Below are positions 9,166 through 23,400 of a stretch of 64,000 nucleotides of DNA, piece after piece. Origin of the DNA: Liquidambar formosana. Taxonomy: Eukaryota; Streptophyta; Magnoliopsida; Saxifragales; Altingiaceae. Position 1 is the first letter of the stretch, and every line of letters starts with the position of its first letter. Where the stretch lies: positions 32,746,853 to 32,810,852 of the forward strand of contig CM077832.1 of assembly GCA_039720395.1 (NCBI GenBank), read 5' to 3'. Made by a program: the position numbers and the translations under genes. The notes under the pieces were generated by a model that saw only the letters and a program-made list of their open reading frames with translations, did no database searches and had not been told where the DNA came from.

Positions 9166-12100
9166 ACCATATAATGGTTACAGCTTTGTGAGAATTCGCT
9201 CAGTTTTCATTAATTTCAAATGGGTCTTATAGTTTCTTTGTATGATCAAATTAAGTCCCTTGCCTGTGCCCAATTGTAATGGTTTGAATGTACATGCTTG
9301 TGCTGTTTAACTTGTAATCATACACATGAAACGTCTTTTTTATTTAAGTCAACTGCAGCCATTTATGTGTGATGATGCTAAGAACTCTTTGTTGAAATTT
9401 AACTGATATTTTTTCCCATATTTAATTTTACCATATTATAATGTCATTTTTTTTTTTTTTTTTTGGGTTTTGCATTAATTTTACCATATCATACACATAT
9501 TTTTTTTTCTTGAAAATAAATATAAAAATTAAAAAAAAATTGACGCAACTCTAAGGAATACTCTAATCGGTTGTTTGGATGTCCAACCTAAACTTAAATT
9601 TGAAATGAGCTCATTGAGCTTCTCATGGCATTTAAATAATTATGTCGGTTCAATTTCACTAAGACTAGTTCAAAATGTCACGTGTTAATGCAGTAGACCA
9701 CAAAGGCACAAAGTTTAATCCCCTCAAAAAATAAATTAAATAAAATCTGGGAACCTAAACTAGAAAAATAATTTCCCAATAACAAAAATACCAACGGACT
9801 CTGGAAAGTGGGGCGGTGGTAATTAATGGAGGGAAAGGTTGTAAGGTAATTTGTCCTCTTTCACTTGTCATGGAATTTCCCTCTCCAACTCCCAACCCAA
9901 GAATCTCTCATCTCATCTCTAATTTAATGATGAGCCCTTCCTACATTCAATGCCACTGCCTATGAGCATGAACATGTGGGTGCATTTCCAAGCTTACACT
10001 TCTAATCTGCCACGTATGGGTGTACGTGTACGTGTGCAAGGTTACAGGCCTTACAGGTTTCGGTCTGCCATTCCCTTTCTCGGTTATCAAACAGGAACAG
10101 GAAACGGAGAGCAAGGAACGAAAAAGAGAGTTGATTTTTCGGTATTTATTTAGTAGGAATCTTATGGAAACATAAAAATATTACCCATTAACTTTCTTAC
10201 ATGAAAAACCTTTTAACAAAACACATCATACACATCCTATAGGAAAATTGACACTTTTCATATTTTTCAAAAATATTTTTTTTTTATAAATCAAATGCAT
10301 ACGGAAAAATAATTTTTCAACATTATCATTTTCTATTCCCTTTTACTTTACTTTTCCAACATTTCACTTTCTTGGATACGTTTCCTATCAACCAAACAGA
10401 ACTGTAAACATTATACGTTTGCTACAACCTTTTCTTTCTTTCTTTTTTTCCAATTTACTGAAACCATTTTAAGAAACCATCCATGATTGTACTTAGCATA
10501 GGACCAAGAACTAAGTAAATTTTTTTTTACTCTTATACCACTCAATATCTTTATTTTTTTATTATTATTTTTTATTATTTTTTAAGGATATCCCATACCC
10601 TACCCTATACTAAACGTATTTTGTTAAATGCACCATTTTTTTTTTTTTTTATTAATTTGTGTTGAAGGCCACTTAGATCAATGGCACGTTTCTTAATAGT
10701 TGGCAACAAGGAAATATGGACTTTGATTGACAAGTTTTCTAGTCTGGAAGCCGTTATGCGACAAAAAGCCTAAAAAACAACTCCCTATCACAATTCCCTA
10801 GCATTCTACTTAGCAAAATCCATCTGCCAAAATGGATCAAATTACAGAGAAATTTAATCATTCATGCTTGGAACACGTCAATTGGATTGGTTACCCGCTT
10901 GTATCTTACTATTCTGTCAACTGGTGGTGAAGCTTTTTATCACAACAAAAATGCATGCTCCATTCTTTCATATTCCAGGTAATTGGCCCACTTCAGCAAC
11001 ACAAATCCTTCTCCATTTCAGCTTATTACAAACTTTTATCAAGAAAATCTTCTTTTTTTTTTTTTTATTACGGAGTATAAATATTTTCATTTTATTTATA
11101 AAATATAAAAAAGAAGAAGAAGAAGAAGAAGAAGAAGAAGAAGAAGAAGAAAAGCTTAAGTCTTTTTTTACAATAAAAGTATTAATTAAAAAAATGAAGA
11201 AAGCCTACTAAAAGCCATTTCATCATCTAGAACAAGAGACTCCATATCTTTCCTAATAATTCTACCCATCTTGTTTTCAATATTCTTCTTCCTCTTCAAA
11301 CTCATTCAAAACCAGTGGGATATTCAAACAGCCACAACTATAGGACATTTCTGAAAGAGTCCAATTTATGAGATCTCATCCAACACTCCCTAATCTATTG
11401 CCTAATTAATAACTGAAGCAGCATCCTTGGTCTTTGGTGAACCTATCTCTATCAGTGTCTCCTTTTATCAACTAATAAAACTACCATATATAAGGATTTC
11501 CCAATTATGCTCAGAACAAAAAAAAAAAAAAAAAATTCCATTTGTAGTTGTCTTCAGTCCTAGTTTACTCATCAATATTATGAAGTCTCCTCTGCACTCA
11601 TCTTTAAGCACACAACCTTAATTTCTACCCTTCTAATCCCATGCATAGTGTCCAAGCTATAATAGTCAATCAGGATCCAACATTAACAGCACAACTAGAA
11701 TCATATAATATAAGAAAAAGAAAAGCAAGATACCAATTACACAGCACTAAGTGATGACAGCTATTATCACATAATCATGGACTAATCTTCAAGTATATAC
11801 CTACATAGTACGAAAGAAAGTTACATTTACATGAATAATCTTCGAGGAATATTTGAGTTCTCTTAAAAATTATAAGTTCCACTAGTTTCTAGAACTCTCT
11901 AATTGATTCAGACATGGCTCCAAAACTAAATCAACTTTCAAGAATCCAAGCCATACTTGCTGATACTATTTCAACATATAGCCAAAAACTATGTGATACA
12001 CAATGTAACCGAATAATCAAGCAACAAATCAAGCCAGTTTTCCAACATTTCAAATCTGGAATATTGTTAAATACAGCAAAGGATGAAATTATTGCAATGT
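9166..12100. other. Intergenic stretch, no gene seen
   Basis: AT-rich with many homopolymer runs. Frames such as those at 9950-10153 and 10864-11211 have no protein-like composition. A (GAA)n microsatellite lies at 11111-11151. The right end probably contains the 3' UTR of the minus-strand gene that stops at 12402. Confidence 0.5.
11111..11151 (+). repeat. (GAA)n trinucleotide microsatellite
   Basis: About 14 uninterrupted AGA/GAA units between AT-rich flanks; not coding. Confidence 0.9.
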
Positions 12101-12401
12101 GATAATCATCGAGATCAAGGTATAAGGACATATCTTTTCAAAGGGGAAGGGGGCAGAGGGGGAGGGGGGGAATGCCCATCCGCACATACTCAATGGAAAT
12201 GAGGAAAGCAATTCACTTGTCTTGTCCCTTTGACCCATTATCAGTAGGTCCACGGTATCTCATAGACCAAAAACATTGTGAAAAGTAAAAACTCATAAAA
12301 AATCCTATATTCCTATCTGGGAACGATAAAAATTTCAACAGAAATAACATGTACAAGCAACAAATCCAACATTGCTCTCAACCTAAAGACTGTCTTTGGG
12401 T

Positions 12402-13986
12402 TTACCGCTTAGTTCGTCTGGTGAAATAGTTGAAGGCCAGCCTAGAAATCTGGGTCAGGGTAAAGAACATTTGCCAGATTGCACGACCCTTAACAATCCC
12501 CTCTCGCATGCTTCTTGCAGTTCTAGCTAACACTGGTCCTGCCGTCTCAGTCTTCGGTTTGGCCACTTCCTGCACCGATGCTAATGAAGTAAAGATGAAG
12601 CAAAATTTATCACTCCTAATCCTTTTGAAAACTCTCAGTAAACAACAAAAAGCCACAAAATATGTAAATAACCTGATGAAGCCATGTTTGTCAATTGATG
12701 TAATCTCTCCTCAGCAAAGCGAACAGCTCGAGTGGAGCTTCGAACACCTTGAGTTATCTCCTGGCTGCACAATAAATCAATGAGTCTGTAATGTAATTTT
12801 ATGAGTTGAGGTAGAAATGATTCACATAAAAGTACTCAGTTTTTTATGCTAACCCCAGATCACTGAGCTCCATCGTTAGGTCACTAATCTCCATTCCAGA
12901 TAACCGAACTGCAGCCATTGTGTCAGGAAGCTCTTCCCTTGTGACATCCAATAACTTCTCTAGTGATTCCGCAGCCCTCTTAAAAGCCTTCAATGTAAAA
13001 CATCACACATTAAACATAAACTTTGGCAAAAATACTTAATCAATTAAGGAAAAAGGAAAAAGAAAGCCCAATATGATTTTTTGTTCAAATTGATGGGTGA
13101 ACATTTATCGGGTCAACAAAAAATTTGTTCAAGTGGGTAAAGTTATGGACACATTTTGGTCTGCGTGAAATTTTCAACTACTGGGCCAAAGTTCACTAAA
13201 CTCTTTAAATTATTCTTCCAAATTTTTAGCAGTATCAAAGAGGTAGGGTTAGGTTCAAGCTTATAGAGAAGCATTGATACCCATTTTTTGATATTAAGAG
13301 AGGTTAGGGGTAGGTTCTACCATTTTTCAAAAAAACAGAAAAAGAAAAAAGAGGCAATAAAATGATTTATGGTTCCATATTTTTCAATTCTTCATTCAAA
13401 TCTCCAAATTTACTGCTCCACATTTTCTAACTAAAATTTGCCTTCTTTTAGCTTGGGTACCCTTTCAGAATAAACCAAAATTCAGCTGACCCATCGAATT
13501 TTAAAACCAGAATCACAAATTCCCTAAAAACTAACATCCAATGGAGACACCAAAGCTCAAAGATACAAACCAGAAGAGTTGGAATTGCAGAGAAAAAGAG
13601 CCAGGTTGCAGAAACCGCTGCCTGCAAAATAAATTTGAATTATTCATAACCACTGCATACATTATTCATAACCACTGCAAAATAAATTTGAAACGATAAA
13701 AGTCAGATATGTTCAAGTTTTCACCCTGTATATCTTAGGCAACTTGAAAATTTCGGCCGAAGATCTCAAAATGAGGAAATACTCATCCAATTTAATACAA
13801 TTAACAACTAGTACTTTTTACACTAAACGGACCAATATATGGAAGTAAATTTCTCAAATTCATTTTCAACAGGTACTAAGAGATGCAATCATCACATTAC
13901 AGCGAACAATTCAGTTCGTAGCCGTCAACACCAACACAATGCGCATAATTATAACACAGAAAATGAATCAAAAACTATATTTCTTC

Positions 13987-14029
<43 letters not shown>

Positions 14030-14559
14030 CTTTCTGATTGGATGATGATCAGGTAAGCCCATGCTAACATAACTTATATCAACACTTGCATTGAGAGTTG
14101 TTCCTTGTGCATTAGTGGGATATGAGGTACATGCTGATGGGAATGTCTTTCTGATTTTCTTCAATTAGAACATAGGAAGTACGAATATTTTCTTTCAGAC
14201 AGAAAGATATTTTGGAGTAAGAAGAGAAAAACAGAAACCGTAAGAGAGAGAAGGTGCGGCAGAGAGAGGGAGGTTACCGCGCAAGCAATGACATTTAACA
14301 TAAGGATGTGGCGATGGGTGAGGTTCCATTGAGACAGCTGAAGGGAGGACGGCGACGATCCGACGGCTGAAGTGAAACGAGAGGAGATTGACGGCTCCGA
14401 TGAAGCGTCGTCTGATTGTAAGGACAGAGATGAGAACCGGTTAACCGGTAGCCGGAGCTCGAACGGACGGCGACGTGAGTCGATGTTTACGGCGGAGTTG
14501 TGAATGCAGTTGGGTTTGATTGCAGGGTTTGAAACCTGCAATTTCAGAGCACAAAACAT
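12402..14559 (-). CDS. Plastid-targeted membrane-associated protein of unknown function
   Basis: Five exons on the minus strand: 14278-14559, 13571-13621, 12854-12987, 12673-12764 and 12402-12580. Phases agree throughout (0, 0, 2, 1) and give 245 residues ending in TAA. The first about 75 residues are Ser/Arg-rich and poor in acidic residues early on, like a chloroplast transit peptide. A hydrophobic stretch follows (HILMLNVIACA-AAVSATWLFFSAIPTLL, about residues 83-111), a likely membrane segment formed across the exon 1/2 junction. The rest is helical and charged (ESLEKLLDVTREELPDTMAA, SGMEISDLTMELSDLGQEI), with a very basic end (RRTKR). I recognise it as a conserved land-plant protein with DUF948-like coiled-coil character but cannot assign a function. 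The splice sites are all GT..AG. The exon 5 acceptor at 12581 was chosen over a nearby CAG because only it keeps phase. Confidence 0.82.
13988..14025. repeat. (AT)n microsatellite in intron 1 of the plastid-protein gene
   Basis: About 19 AT units within the 656-bp first intron. Confidence 0.9.
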
Positions 14560-14619
14560 TGAGAACTCTTTCTCTCTCTCTCCTTACGCCGTCTCGTCTC
14601 TTCCGTCTCTCGTAATCTC

Positions 14620-15560
14620 CGACTTTGAGCAGGGTTTGTTCGTGACAAAAGGAAAGGGCAGTTTGGTCAGTGAGAGAATACTTCAGATGCCCACAACACA
14701 AGACAAATCCTATGAATGATTATGGGCTGGGCATCTTTGGCGCATTGTTTTGGGCCTTGAATAATAGTAGTACCCAATAGAAATTCTTCCATTTGGGTGC
14801 TGAGAAACGAGATAGAAATTTCAATCCCATATTTGTAGTGCATTGAGCCCGAAGAAATGAAAAAATTCGAATAAGTAATTTTGATTTCCTTTTTCTTTTG
14901 GTCCTTAGTTTTCCCTGACCAAATAGATTGACGGCTGGTACGGAAAAAATAGTTTTGTAGTCGAACCCAAAAACAAAAAAAAAAAAAAAAAAAACAAAGG
15001 AAAGGGAAAATTATTTAGGGAAATAGTTTGGTCAAACAGAAAATGAAATAAAATAAAAATAGTATTGCAGATTACTACATCGAATTTATTTCTCATTTGC
15101 CTTTGGGCTTTCAATGGTGGCCAGCGGCCAGTGTTGGTTTGTGAAACGAGAGCTACTCAACAATCAAAATGCATAACCATGGCTGCTTTAGCATCTTGCA
15201 TCTGCCCAACATCTTGATTTTCTTCTATAAAATTCCCAGAAAATGTCTGTTTTATAACTTCATTTATACTTCAGCAGCATATATAATTTTTATCATGCAT
15301 GCGTGTCAGAGAGACCAAAAATATGTTCCATCCCATTTACATCTCATATTTACAGAATAATGCCCTCAACTCTCACTACAAAATTCTCAGATCAACCCCA
15401 CAACCAACAATTTTTCTTCCCAGCCCCATCACTCCCCTCAAACCCCCATCATATACACACTGAGATAATCATATTTTTAATTGCAGCATCCAGAAATAAG
15501 CTACCCATTAATTAATTTTCCCCTCATTTTTCTTTTCTCTTATTTCTTTTTTCTTCTCTC
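14620..15560. other. Spacer between the plastid-protein gene and the 3' end of RKP
   Basis: No coding sequence seen. The left part (14560 to about 14700) with its CT-rich tract is probably the 5' UTR and promoter of the gene ending at 12402. The right part probably includes the RKP 3' UTR; AATAAA-type signals on the minus strand (TTTATT near 15088) are possible but not certain. Confidence 0.4.
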
Positions 15561-15700
15561 CTTTTTCCTTTTCACACCTATCTGCAGATGTGTGACGATC
15601 CAGCCCCCTTAAGCATGGGTCACAACCATTCATCCCCAACGAGCTCAGATTCAACGATGGCAATACAAAACATGCAATCAGAATTGGAGAACACAAGCTT

Positions 15701-18700
15701 CTAAGCCGTCGTCTTGTCCATCCTAAAAACTTCCAGCACTGCTGCATTGCAAAAGAAACATCTCGGGCAATTCAAAAGATGCCTGCTTATGCAGCCAAAG
15801 CAAGACTTATGGGAACAAGGGGCAAACCGGGCATCTGCTTCACATGCATAACAGATGCAACACATGCTGTCATCATCATCTGTTTCTCTCCCACATCCTG
15901 CCCTCTTTACTTCCTGTGACCCAGTTCGGCTAATAAGGAGGCTTGAAAATTTCTCTAGCTGCCTGAGTTTTGCAAGATAAGTATCCCCTCTGAAGGATCC
16001 AGCCTGGCAAAACAATGAATATTGAGGTTGAGCATCATCAGAGAATATCTATATGAATGGTACTTTAAAATTAGCATGTTGAGAGAAAAAATAGGCATTA
16101 TGTTCTGAGAGAGAGAAAGAGAGATCTAAGTTGACAGAACTGACCCAGTTGTATTCTAACAGGTACTGGAATCCATAATGTACAGTGTCAAGGCAGTCCA
16201 TACTTGCAAACATCCCCACGACATCATTCTGCTCTCTGCATTCTGCCTCCACACTAGCATCCAACAAATTCAAGATAATTCCAACAAGAGGTGCTAAAAT
16301 CATGCCTCGATTTACTTTCTCTGGAGATTGACCATATCTTCTAAGTGACCTGCAGGAATACAACGCAATGAAACAAGGGAAGGGGAGAAAATCTAAATAA
16401 ATCTGCAATGATCCCTCATCTCTCATATTTTGAATAAAGGTTGGCACTACTGATTAAATTTTACATATAATTAGCCAATCCCATTAAGAACCATGGAGTA
16501 CAATAACAATATTAAGACATTAAAAGAAAGAGAAAACACATTCTTTTTCCTTCGACAATGTGGAACAATATTAACTTACAATATTTTGTAGCAATAATTG
16601 TACGCTATTAATGACAATATTTTGTAGCAATAATTGTACGCTATTAATGACAATATTTTATAGTAATAATTGTACGCTATTAAAAAATTTTGTAAAATAA
16701 ATATTCCTCACATGCAACTTCTAAACAGGCACTAATTCAGACATCACTTCTCTAACAAGGTACCACGAATAATAAGAACATTGACAGAATCCATTAAAGC
16801 ACCTGAAGAATGCACTTGTACAGAAACTTACAAGTCAAAAAACTCAGAATCTGCTGCTGAAGTTATGTGGTTCAGAATAAAGACAATCAACTCAATTAAC
16901 CTTCTAAGGTTTGTATCTGTTCCTGACAGAAACGCTTGAGGGATCTCACGGGTACAAAACTCCAGTACCCTCGTAAGATTGCACGAGAGGTCGAATATGA
17001 CACTGCATTTCCTTTGCTGAAACTCCACGACCTGCAAAGGATGCTTCAAAAGAATCACACACAAGATGCAAATGGGGGAAAATAAAAAACAAATGAATAA
17101 TAAAAGAAGAAGAAGACGACCTACATCTGTCCAGACATATGCATAGTAGTCAAACAATCAATTAAAAAACTGAGGAAACCTAAGTACTCTTGATTACCAA
17201 GCCTTAGCCCAAGAGTTTGGGATCAACATCACAGATCCTGTTCTGCCAATTCACTTTACATCCATACTTAGAGTCTGTAATCTTACAGATATTTACTCAT
17301 TATTTCCACCCAAATTCCCTCAAAACGTCACAAAATTTTTTATTTTTGATATATTTACCTTTACCATGGGACTCATAAGTGGTGGCATAGGTCTTCTATG
17401 TGTAGTACAAGCGACATGCATTGTATAAAATAAAACAAAATAGAATAAGCAAAAATTTTAAAAATAAATATTAAAAAAAAAGGTTCTTTTGTCTGTCAGC
17501 AGCTATGTGAGATCACACATATTCATACTTCAAGAAATCCTACCTGATATTTTTCTTGCATTTCTCGAATCGAAACTGAGAATTCAGTCATTGTCCAGCT
17601 GAGAGTGTTAAATAGGCGATTGAGAAAAGCTGAGAATAATTCTTCATCATGGATGCAAGTGTCCCGCAGCAATCTCTTTACGGATTAATGGCACAAAGCA
17701 GACAAAAAAAATTAAATTAATCTCAAAAGGTACTACATGGAGAAAACAGATGGGAAGCAAGAAACACTCAAGATTCATTAATTCACCTGGAAAACAAATG
17801 ATGAAGAAGATGATTCCCCTTGCTTTGAAGAACCAAAGCCAGAGCCCTTGCACAATCGCAGAAGTATGTTTGTTACTGGAATCCAGGATCTATTGTCAAA
17901 TGCTGACAGCAGTGCTTTTGGCATCCTGTGGGTGGCAGCTTCATTGCTCTCAAAAGCAGCCAAAAATTCCTTGTACTGAACCAAAACTGATATAGATTGG
18001 AGAAGAAGATCTCTCAGATCCGCACTTGATATTCTTGGATCGTTGAAGTGGGTAACAACAAAAGTAACCTAATCAACAAAACAGCTCAGATATTACTTAA
18101 TGTTCTCTTAGTATGGATTCAAGTGGATTAATGAATATTTTATGAACATGCTATCCGCATAATGGGCCAAAGTAGTACCACAAAGATCAGAAACAATGAA
18201 ATATGTAGGAAGTCACCAGATTAAATGCAATCAGTATGATTCCACAACTATAAAAAGGAATGACACAATTCTCTTACAAAACCACAAATGTCGAATTCTA
18301 TTATAAGAAGGAAGAACAATATTCTCCTACAAAACCACAAATGTCCGAAGGTACAACACAACAAACATATAAAAGTTGAAAAATAAAAAATAAAAAAGGA
18401 AAAACTTCTAGTGAAAATTAATTAAGCATCTCTAAAATTTGGCTGCCTTTGTTTCGGATAAGGAAGATTCAAGAGAAAGTGAAAGACTGTAACGAGTAAA
18501 TTCCAGCTTCTTGCTTTCTCTTTCGTTTAAATAGAAATGGAGTTTTGCAGTAGAAAAGAACCACGGAGGGAGGAGGAGATCTCCTAGAAAAGAGAATGAT
18601 AAGAAAATATCACAAAAAAAATACAGGTAAACCTTTCTGAGTACAAGAAAAAGCTATAAAGAAGGGCAAAGTGCTCCTGACAAAATGATCATGCAACAGA

Positions 18701-20431
18701 GCTCCCTCTTCGCAAAGAAATTTACATCTTAGTTAGCTGATCTGGGAGTCAAAATATATATATATATATATATCCAACTGGCAGGAGAAACAAAAAGGTG
18801 ATAGAACCCTCACAATCCCTGCAGATACCACCAACAACCAACTGACCCAAATTACCCAAGGAGTACACATCACTGTTAAGATTCAACCTCACCCTCCGAG
18901 AGGCAACCCATTCCTTAAAAATTAGATTCTTAGGCTCAGTGAACAGAAGAGATAAATCAAAGGAATTGCCCAGCTAACCCAGAGTGAGCAAAGTGAAAGA
19001 CTGAAGCAACTAAGAAAAGGTACAATGAAGCAATGGAAAATCCACCAATTCACTGTCTTTCATGCAATCCAGGGACAGAACTGTGAATTCTCTTTTCCCG
19101 GATTAGGTCACAAGTATAAACCTTATTTAAAGCGGCTGTCCAGGTGTGGGCTTCAACCTTGCGGGAACCTTAGCCAACTAAAAAAAATTATGGGAGTAAG
19201 AGTATGACCAAAAAAATTATGGGGTAAGAGTATGACCAATTTGAAAATCTGTTTTAACCAAACCTTGACTCCAGTGGATTCGCTTTATCTCTAATCTCTT
19301 TCATGAACTTGGACTTTGCTCCTCTAAGAGTCCTCTAATCACCTCAAGTTGAATTTCATAAAGCATAACCACCTTTCAACATGCCCCACATTTAGCCTAA
19401 GTTTATTTCTCTATTTTTCCATCTCGATTTTTTTTTTTTTAATTATTATTATTATTTTTTTTTTTATTTTTTTTGCGAATTAGTTCTAATACTATTTAGG
19501 TTCCTCCCATAATTAAAACTCAATTGAGTCTGTGAACAAAGGATATGACTCAAGTCCAGAAATAGACAATTTCCTTCAAACACATCAATTCCTCGAAGGA
19601 AAGGTTTGGTCAGTTGTGGAATGAATTTCCTAGGGCAATGCTGAGAGATATCTCGCTTCAAATTACAAGCATTAGAATCCCACACATACTCTCAATAAAA
19701 TAGTTCCATAAAAGCTGTCTCTCCGAGGGAAATCCTCAAAGCCACCTTGCCACCAAAGCCTTATTTTTTGCAATGAGGTTGTCAACCCCGAATCCCCATC
19801 CTCCTTCAACCTTTACACTAAATCACAATTAACCAAACGATTTTTTTCCTTCCTCCTAGTCCAATCGACAGACAAAACCTCTGAATTTTTTGAACTCTCA
19901 CCCCACCATGGTTCAAAGTCTCGGTCTCGGTCATCATCGTGTTTCGGTCTCGGTCATCTCGGTCTCGTCCATCTCGTCGCGTTTCGGGTGAGACACAACT
20001 TTTTGTATGAAAGAATGTTTAAAAAATTCTTTAAAATTCATAGAAAAATTAGAAAAAATACTATAATCACATTAGAACCATTAAATAAGTGAAACAAATA
20101 ATTTAGAGCATATAATATGGTTAAGTATCAAAATAGGCGCTAGCGTGTTGGTAAAGATAAAAAAACACATTCTTAAAAAAACCGTTGTGTTAGTTTTCAT
20201 TTAAAAAAAAAAAATTATATTAGAAAGATTGAATTTTTAGAAATAATATAATACAAGGACTAAGTTGTAATTTACGTGTGTATATGTTATCATTTACACT
20301 TAGTTAAAGAGTCAAACTAGCTTACCCTTATCACTTATCAGATCAGATTAGAGAACGCAAGAGGATCGAGACACCTAGCAATAAAATAATAAAAAAAGAA
20401 GATATCTGCTGCCAATCAGCCCTCTCTGTCT

Positions 20432-20467
<36 letters not shown>

Positions 20468-23400
20468 CCAACCAACACGAACGCAGGGTACAGAGGGATG
20501 AGAGAAGAAGATGGTGACAATGCACATCGAGTGACCCAGTCAACCCAATTGAGCAACGCAGTCGAGCCATTCGACACTCAAGGGAGTCAGATCTGGTTTC
20601 ATTGAACCATACAACAATGGCGACAACTGTTTGGAATGAGAGAGAGGAAGACGATGCTGTCCAGGTAAGTACAAATTGGTTGAAATGGCTACAAGTCCCA
20701 TTCGAGATAGCCGAAATATCGTACGAGACGCGACGAAACATCGAGATCTCGCGCAACACGTCCCATCTCGTCCGAGATATCGAGATTCTCAATCGAGAGA
20801 AGGAATTCACCCAATTTATTTGTACTGGCGGGAAATCTCGTCTCAGGCATGGACGATTCCGAGATGACCCGACGAGATCTCGGACGATACCACCGAGACT
20901 TCGAATCATGCACCCCACCTTCACCAAAATTATGCGGGAGACTAGCCATGGCAACTCTAATAATATCATTTTGCCACAAAAGAAGATGCAAATTCTTTTC
21001 CACACCACTACGAGCAGCAAACTTAGATAAAATCCAAACCCAAACTCTTCGCAAAAGGAATTCCACCCAAATGAAGACCTAGATAATTAAGACCAAGAAA
21101 TTTGAGGACAACATAAGACCAAGACATGTTGACCATCCCTTACATGAAAAGTTGATTTTTACATAACAACTTGGAGAAGTTCGCATTCAAGCCTTGAAGG
21201 AATTCAAGTAAAAGAAACCAAAGCACGAATACTCCAAAACCCCCCCTCGAATCCATATCGGATACCGATACGCCCCCAATACGTATCAAATATGTTCCAT
21301 ACGTATCAAAACAATTTCACAACATCAGATACGTCCCGATACACCAAGGATATGGCGACAATACGTTTTGGATACGACTAGGGGTCACTTCACAATTATT
21401 ATTTTAAAAAACAAGTTTAAATGAAATTTTTAAAAAGCATCGAGGTAAAAATTTAAAACAAAATATCTATACAACTTCTCCATAACTCTCAAGCACAATG
21501 CATTGGGCATTCAAACTCAATGTCGTCTTAGAGTTAGAAACCCTTCTTCTCTGTTCGACTTTGCTTCCAAAGGGTAGAAGCCCCTTCTTGCTCTGTGACG
21601 ATGCTTCTAAAGGGTATAAACCCATCTTGTGTTGCTCGACACTACTGTCAAAGGGTTAGAAACCTATTATTGAGGTACTTGACTTCTAGAAACCCATTTC
21701 TTCTGTTGTGATCTCTAGTTTCCAAAGGATTTCTCTTACCTTCACATCTCTCCCTCTCTATCTCTCTCTATCCCCTAGGGTTGTCAATCCTCTCACTTTC
21801 GAAGGTGTTGGGATCATTAAGGCTATAGCTCAAGGTGAAAAATTTGGTCGTTTGTTGTTCACCGACTCGTTGTTCAGAGAAATAAGCCTTTGGGTACATC
21901 TCTCGAAGGTGTTGGATCATCAAGCTCGAGACTAGAAACCCATTTTCTGCTCTGTGCTCCTTGAGGTTTAGTTCACTCTCTTCTTCTACCCTCTTCCCTA
22001 TTCTGGTCTAAGAAGTTCGACCATCTCTCCATCAACGACTCAAGTGTTGCTGCTACAAAGGTGACTAGGTGAGTTTTTTTTTTTTTTGTCTTTTTTTTTT
22101 AATTTCTAATGTTGATTGTCCTATGAAATAAGTATGCCATGTTTTTATAGTAGTGATTAATTGGATATTAATGATTTAATGATGTTATATTGCTATGTGA
22201 ATATGTGATACACTAATATTGTTTACATCTTTATATTTGTGGCTTTATTCATGTTTTAGTCTTAGACTAAATATAAATATTAAAATAGTTATTTATTAAC
22301 GTATCCCCACCATATCGTATCCTAAATTTTTTTAGAAATGTCGAATCGGCGTGTCTATATCATATCGAATCCCATATCCGTATCTGTGCTTCTTAGAGCC
22401 CTGTGTAAATAAATAAATAAATAAATAAATATAAATAAAAATAAAAAAGGAGTGTAAAAGAAGCCCTGCTCCTACCCACCCTTGGGTAGCCTAGTTGGCA
22501 AGGGCAAACTCGTGATTGTACGGTTAGGCGCACAGTCTTGGGTTCGATTCCCCGTTAGGACAAACTAAGATTTAAGTGGGGATCCGTAGCGGTGGGTTGC
22601 TGCGCTAGTCTCCCCGGAGGTTTAGGTTTCATGGGCGGGCCCAAAGGGCCCTGCTATGGGATGGTTCCACCATTATCAAAAAAAAAAAAAAAAAAAGAAG
22701 CCCTGCTCCTATCGACTATCGTACACATCGCATTTTCAACAGGTGGTTAGTAGTCAAGATCCACTTGGTTAAATACTCACCATGTGTAGAGAAGGCATAA
22801 TAATGAGAAGAATCCACGCTTCCTCTGATCATCCACATGACACATGTCAACAGGCAGTTCGAGTCAGTATACACTAGGATCACCCGACTAAAAAGATCTC
22901 CTATACTAGAAAGAACATCAGAAGCTGATTGTAATAATCCTATACTAACAATTATCTCTAGAGAAAAATCCGTCATTTCTCACTGTTTAAGAATACTAAA
23001 CAGAATGAGCAGATCCGATCAGTTTTGGACCTCTGGGATGTTTACAGGTGAACAAATGGCAGCTCAGAATTTCCTGAAAGAGAAACAAACCCTTGTCGAG
23101 AAGCAGGAGTAAAAGCTGTTTCTATTATCACATAGTATACTATTTGCATGAACACCAGTAGTTTCAACACTGTTCTAACAAAGAAATTAGGAAGGGTAAA
23201 ACGTATCATGTCATCAGAACATACTCATTGGCCATTCCACTGAACATGCCATAAATAATGGCCCACAGATCCATCCATTGTCTTACTTTTGCTACCATCA
23301 CCCAAAATCCATTCCAAATATCTCAATGATGTAGAAGAATCTATTTAATCTTATGATGTATAACCCGCAGGGTACATTTCACCTCTCGATTAAAAATCCA

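Noticed and set aside
10864..11211. 115-codon frame
   Set aside because: Ends in a poly-Glu stretch from the GAA microsatellite and has no protein-like features.
20430..21082. Several overlapping frames of 60-196 codons
   Set aside because: All lie inside the CTCGG-rich MULE and overlap each other on both strands; composition follows the repeat words.
22480..22560. tRNA gene
   Set aside because: Box A- and B-like blocks are present, but there is no cloverleaf with an acceptor stem; poly(A) tail and target duplication show a SINE.
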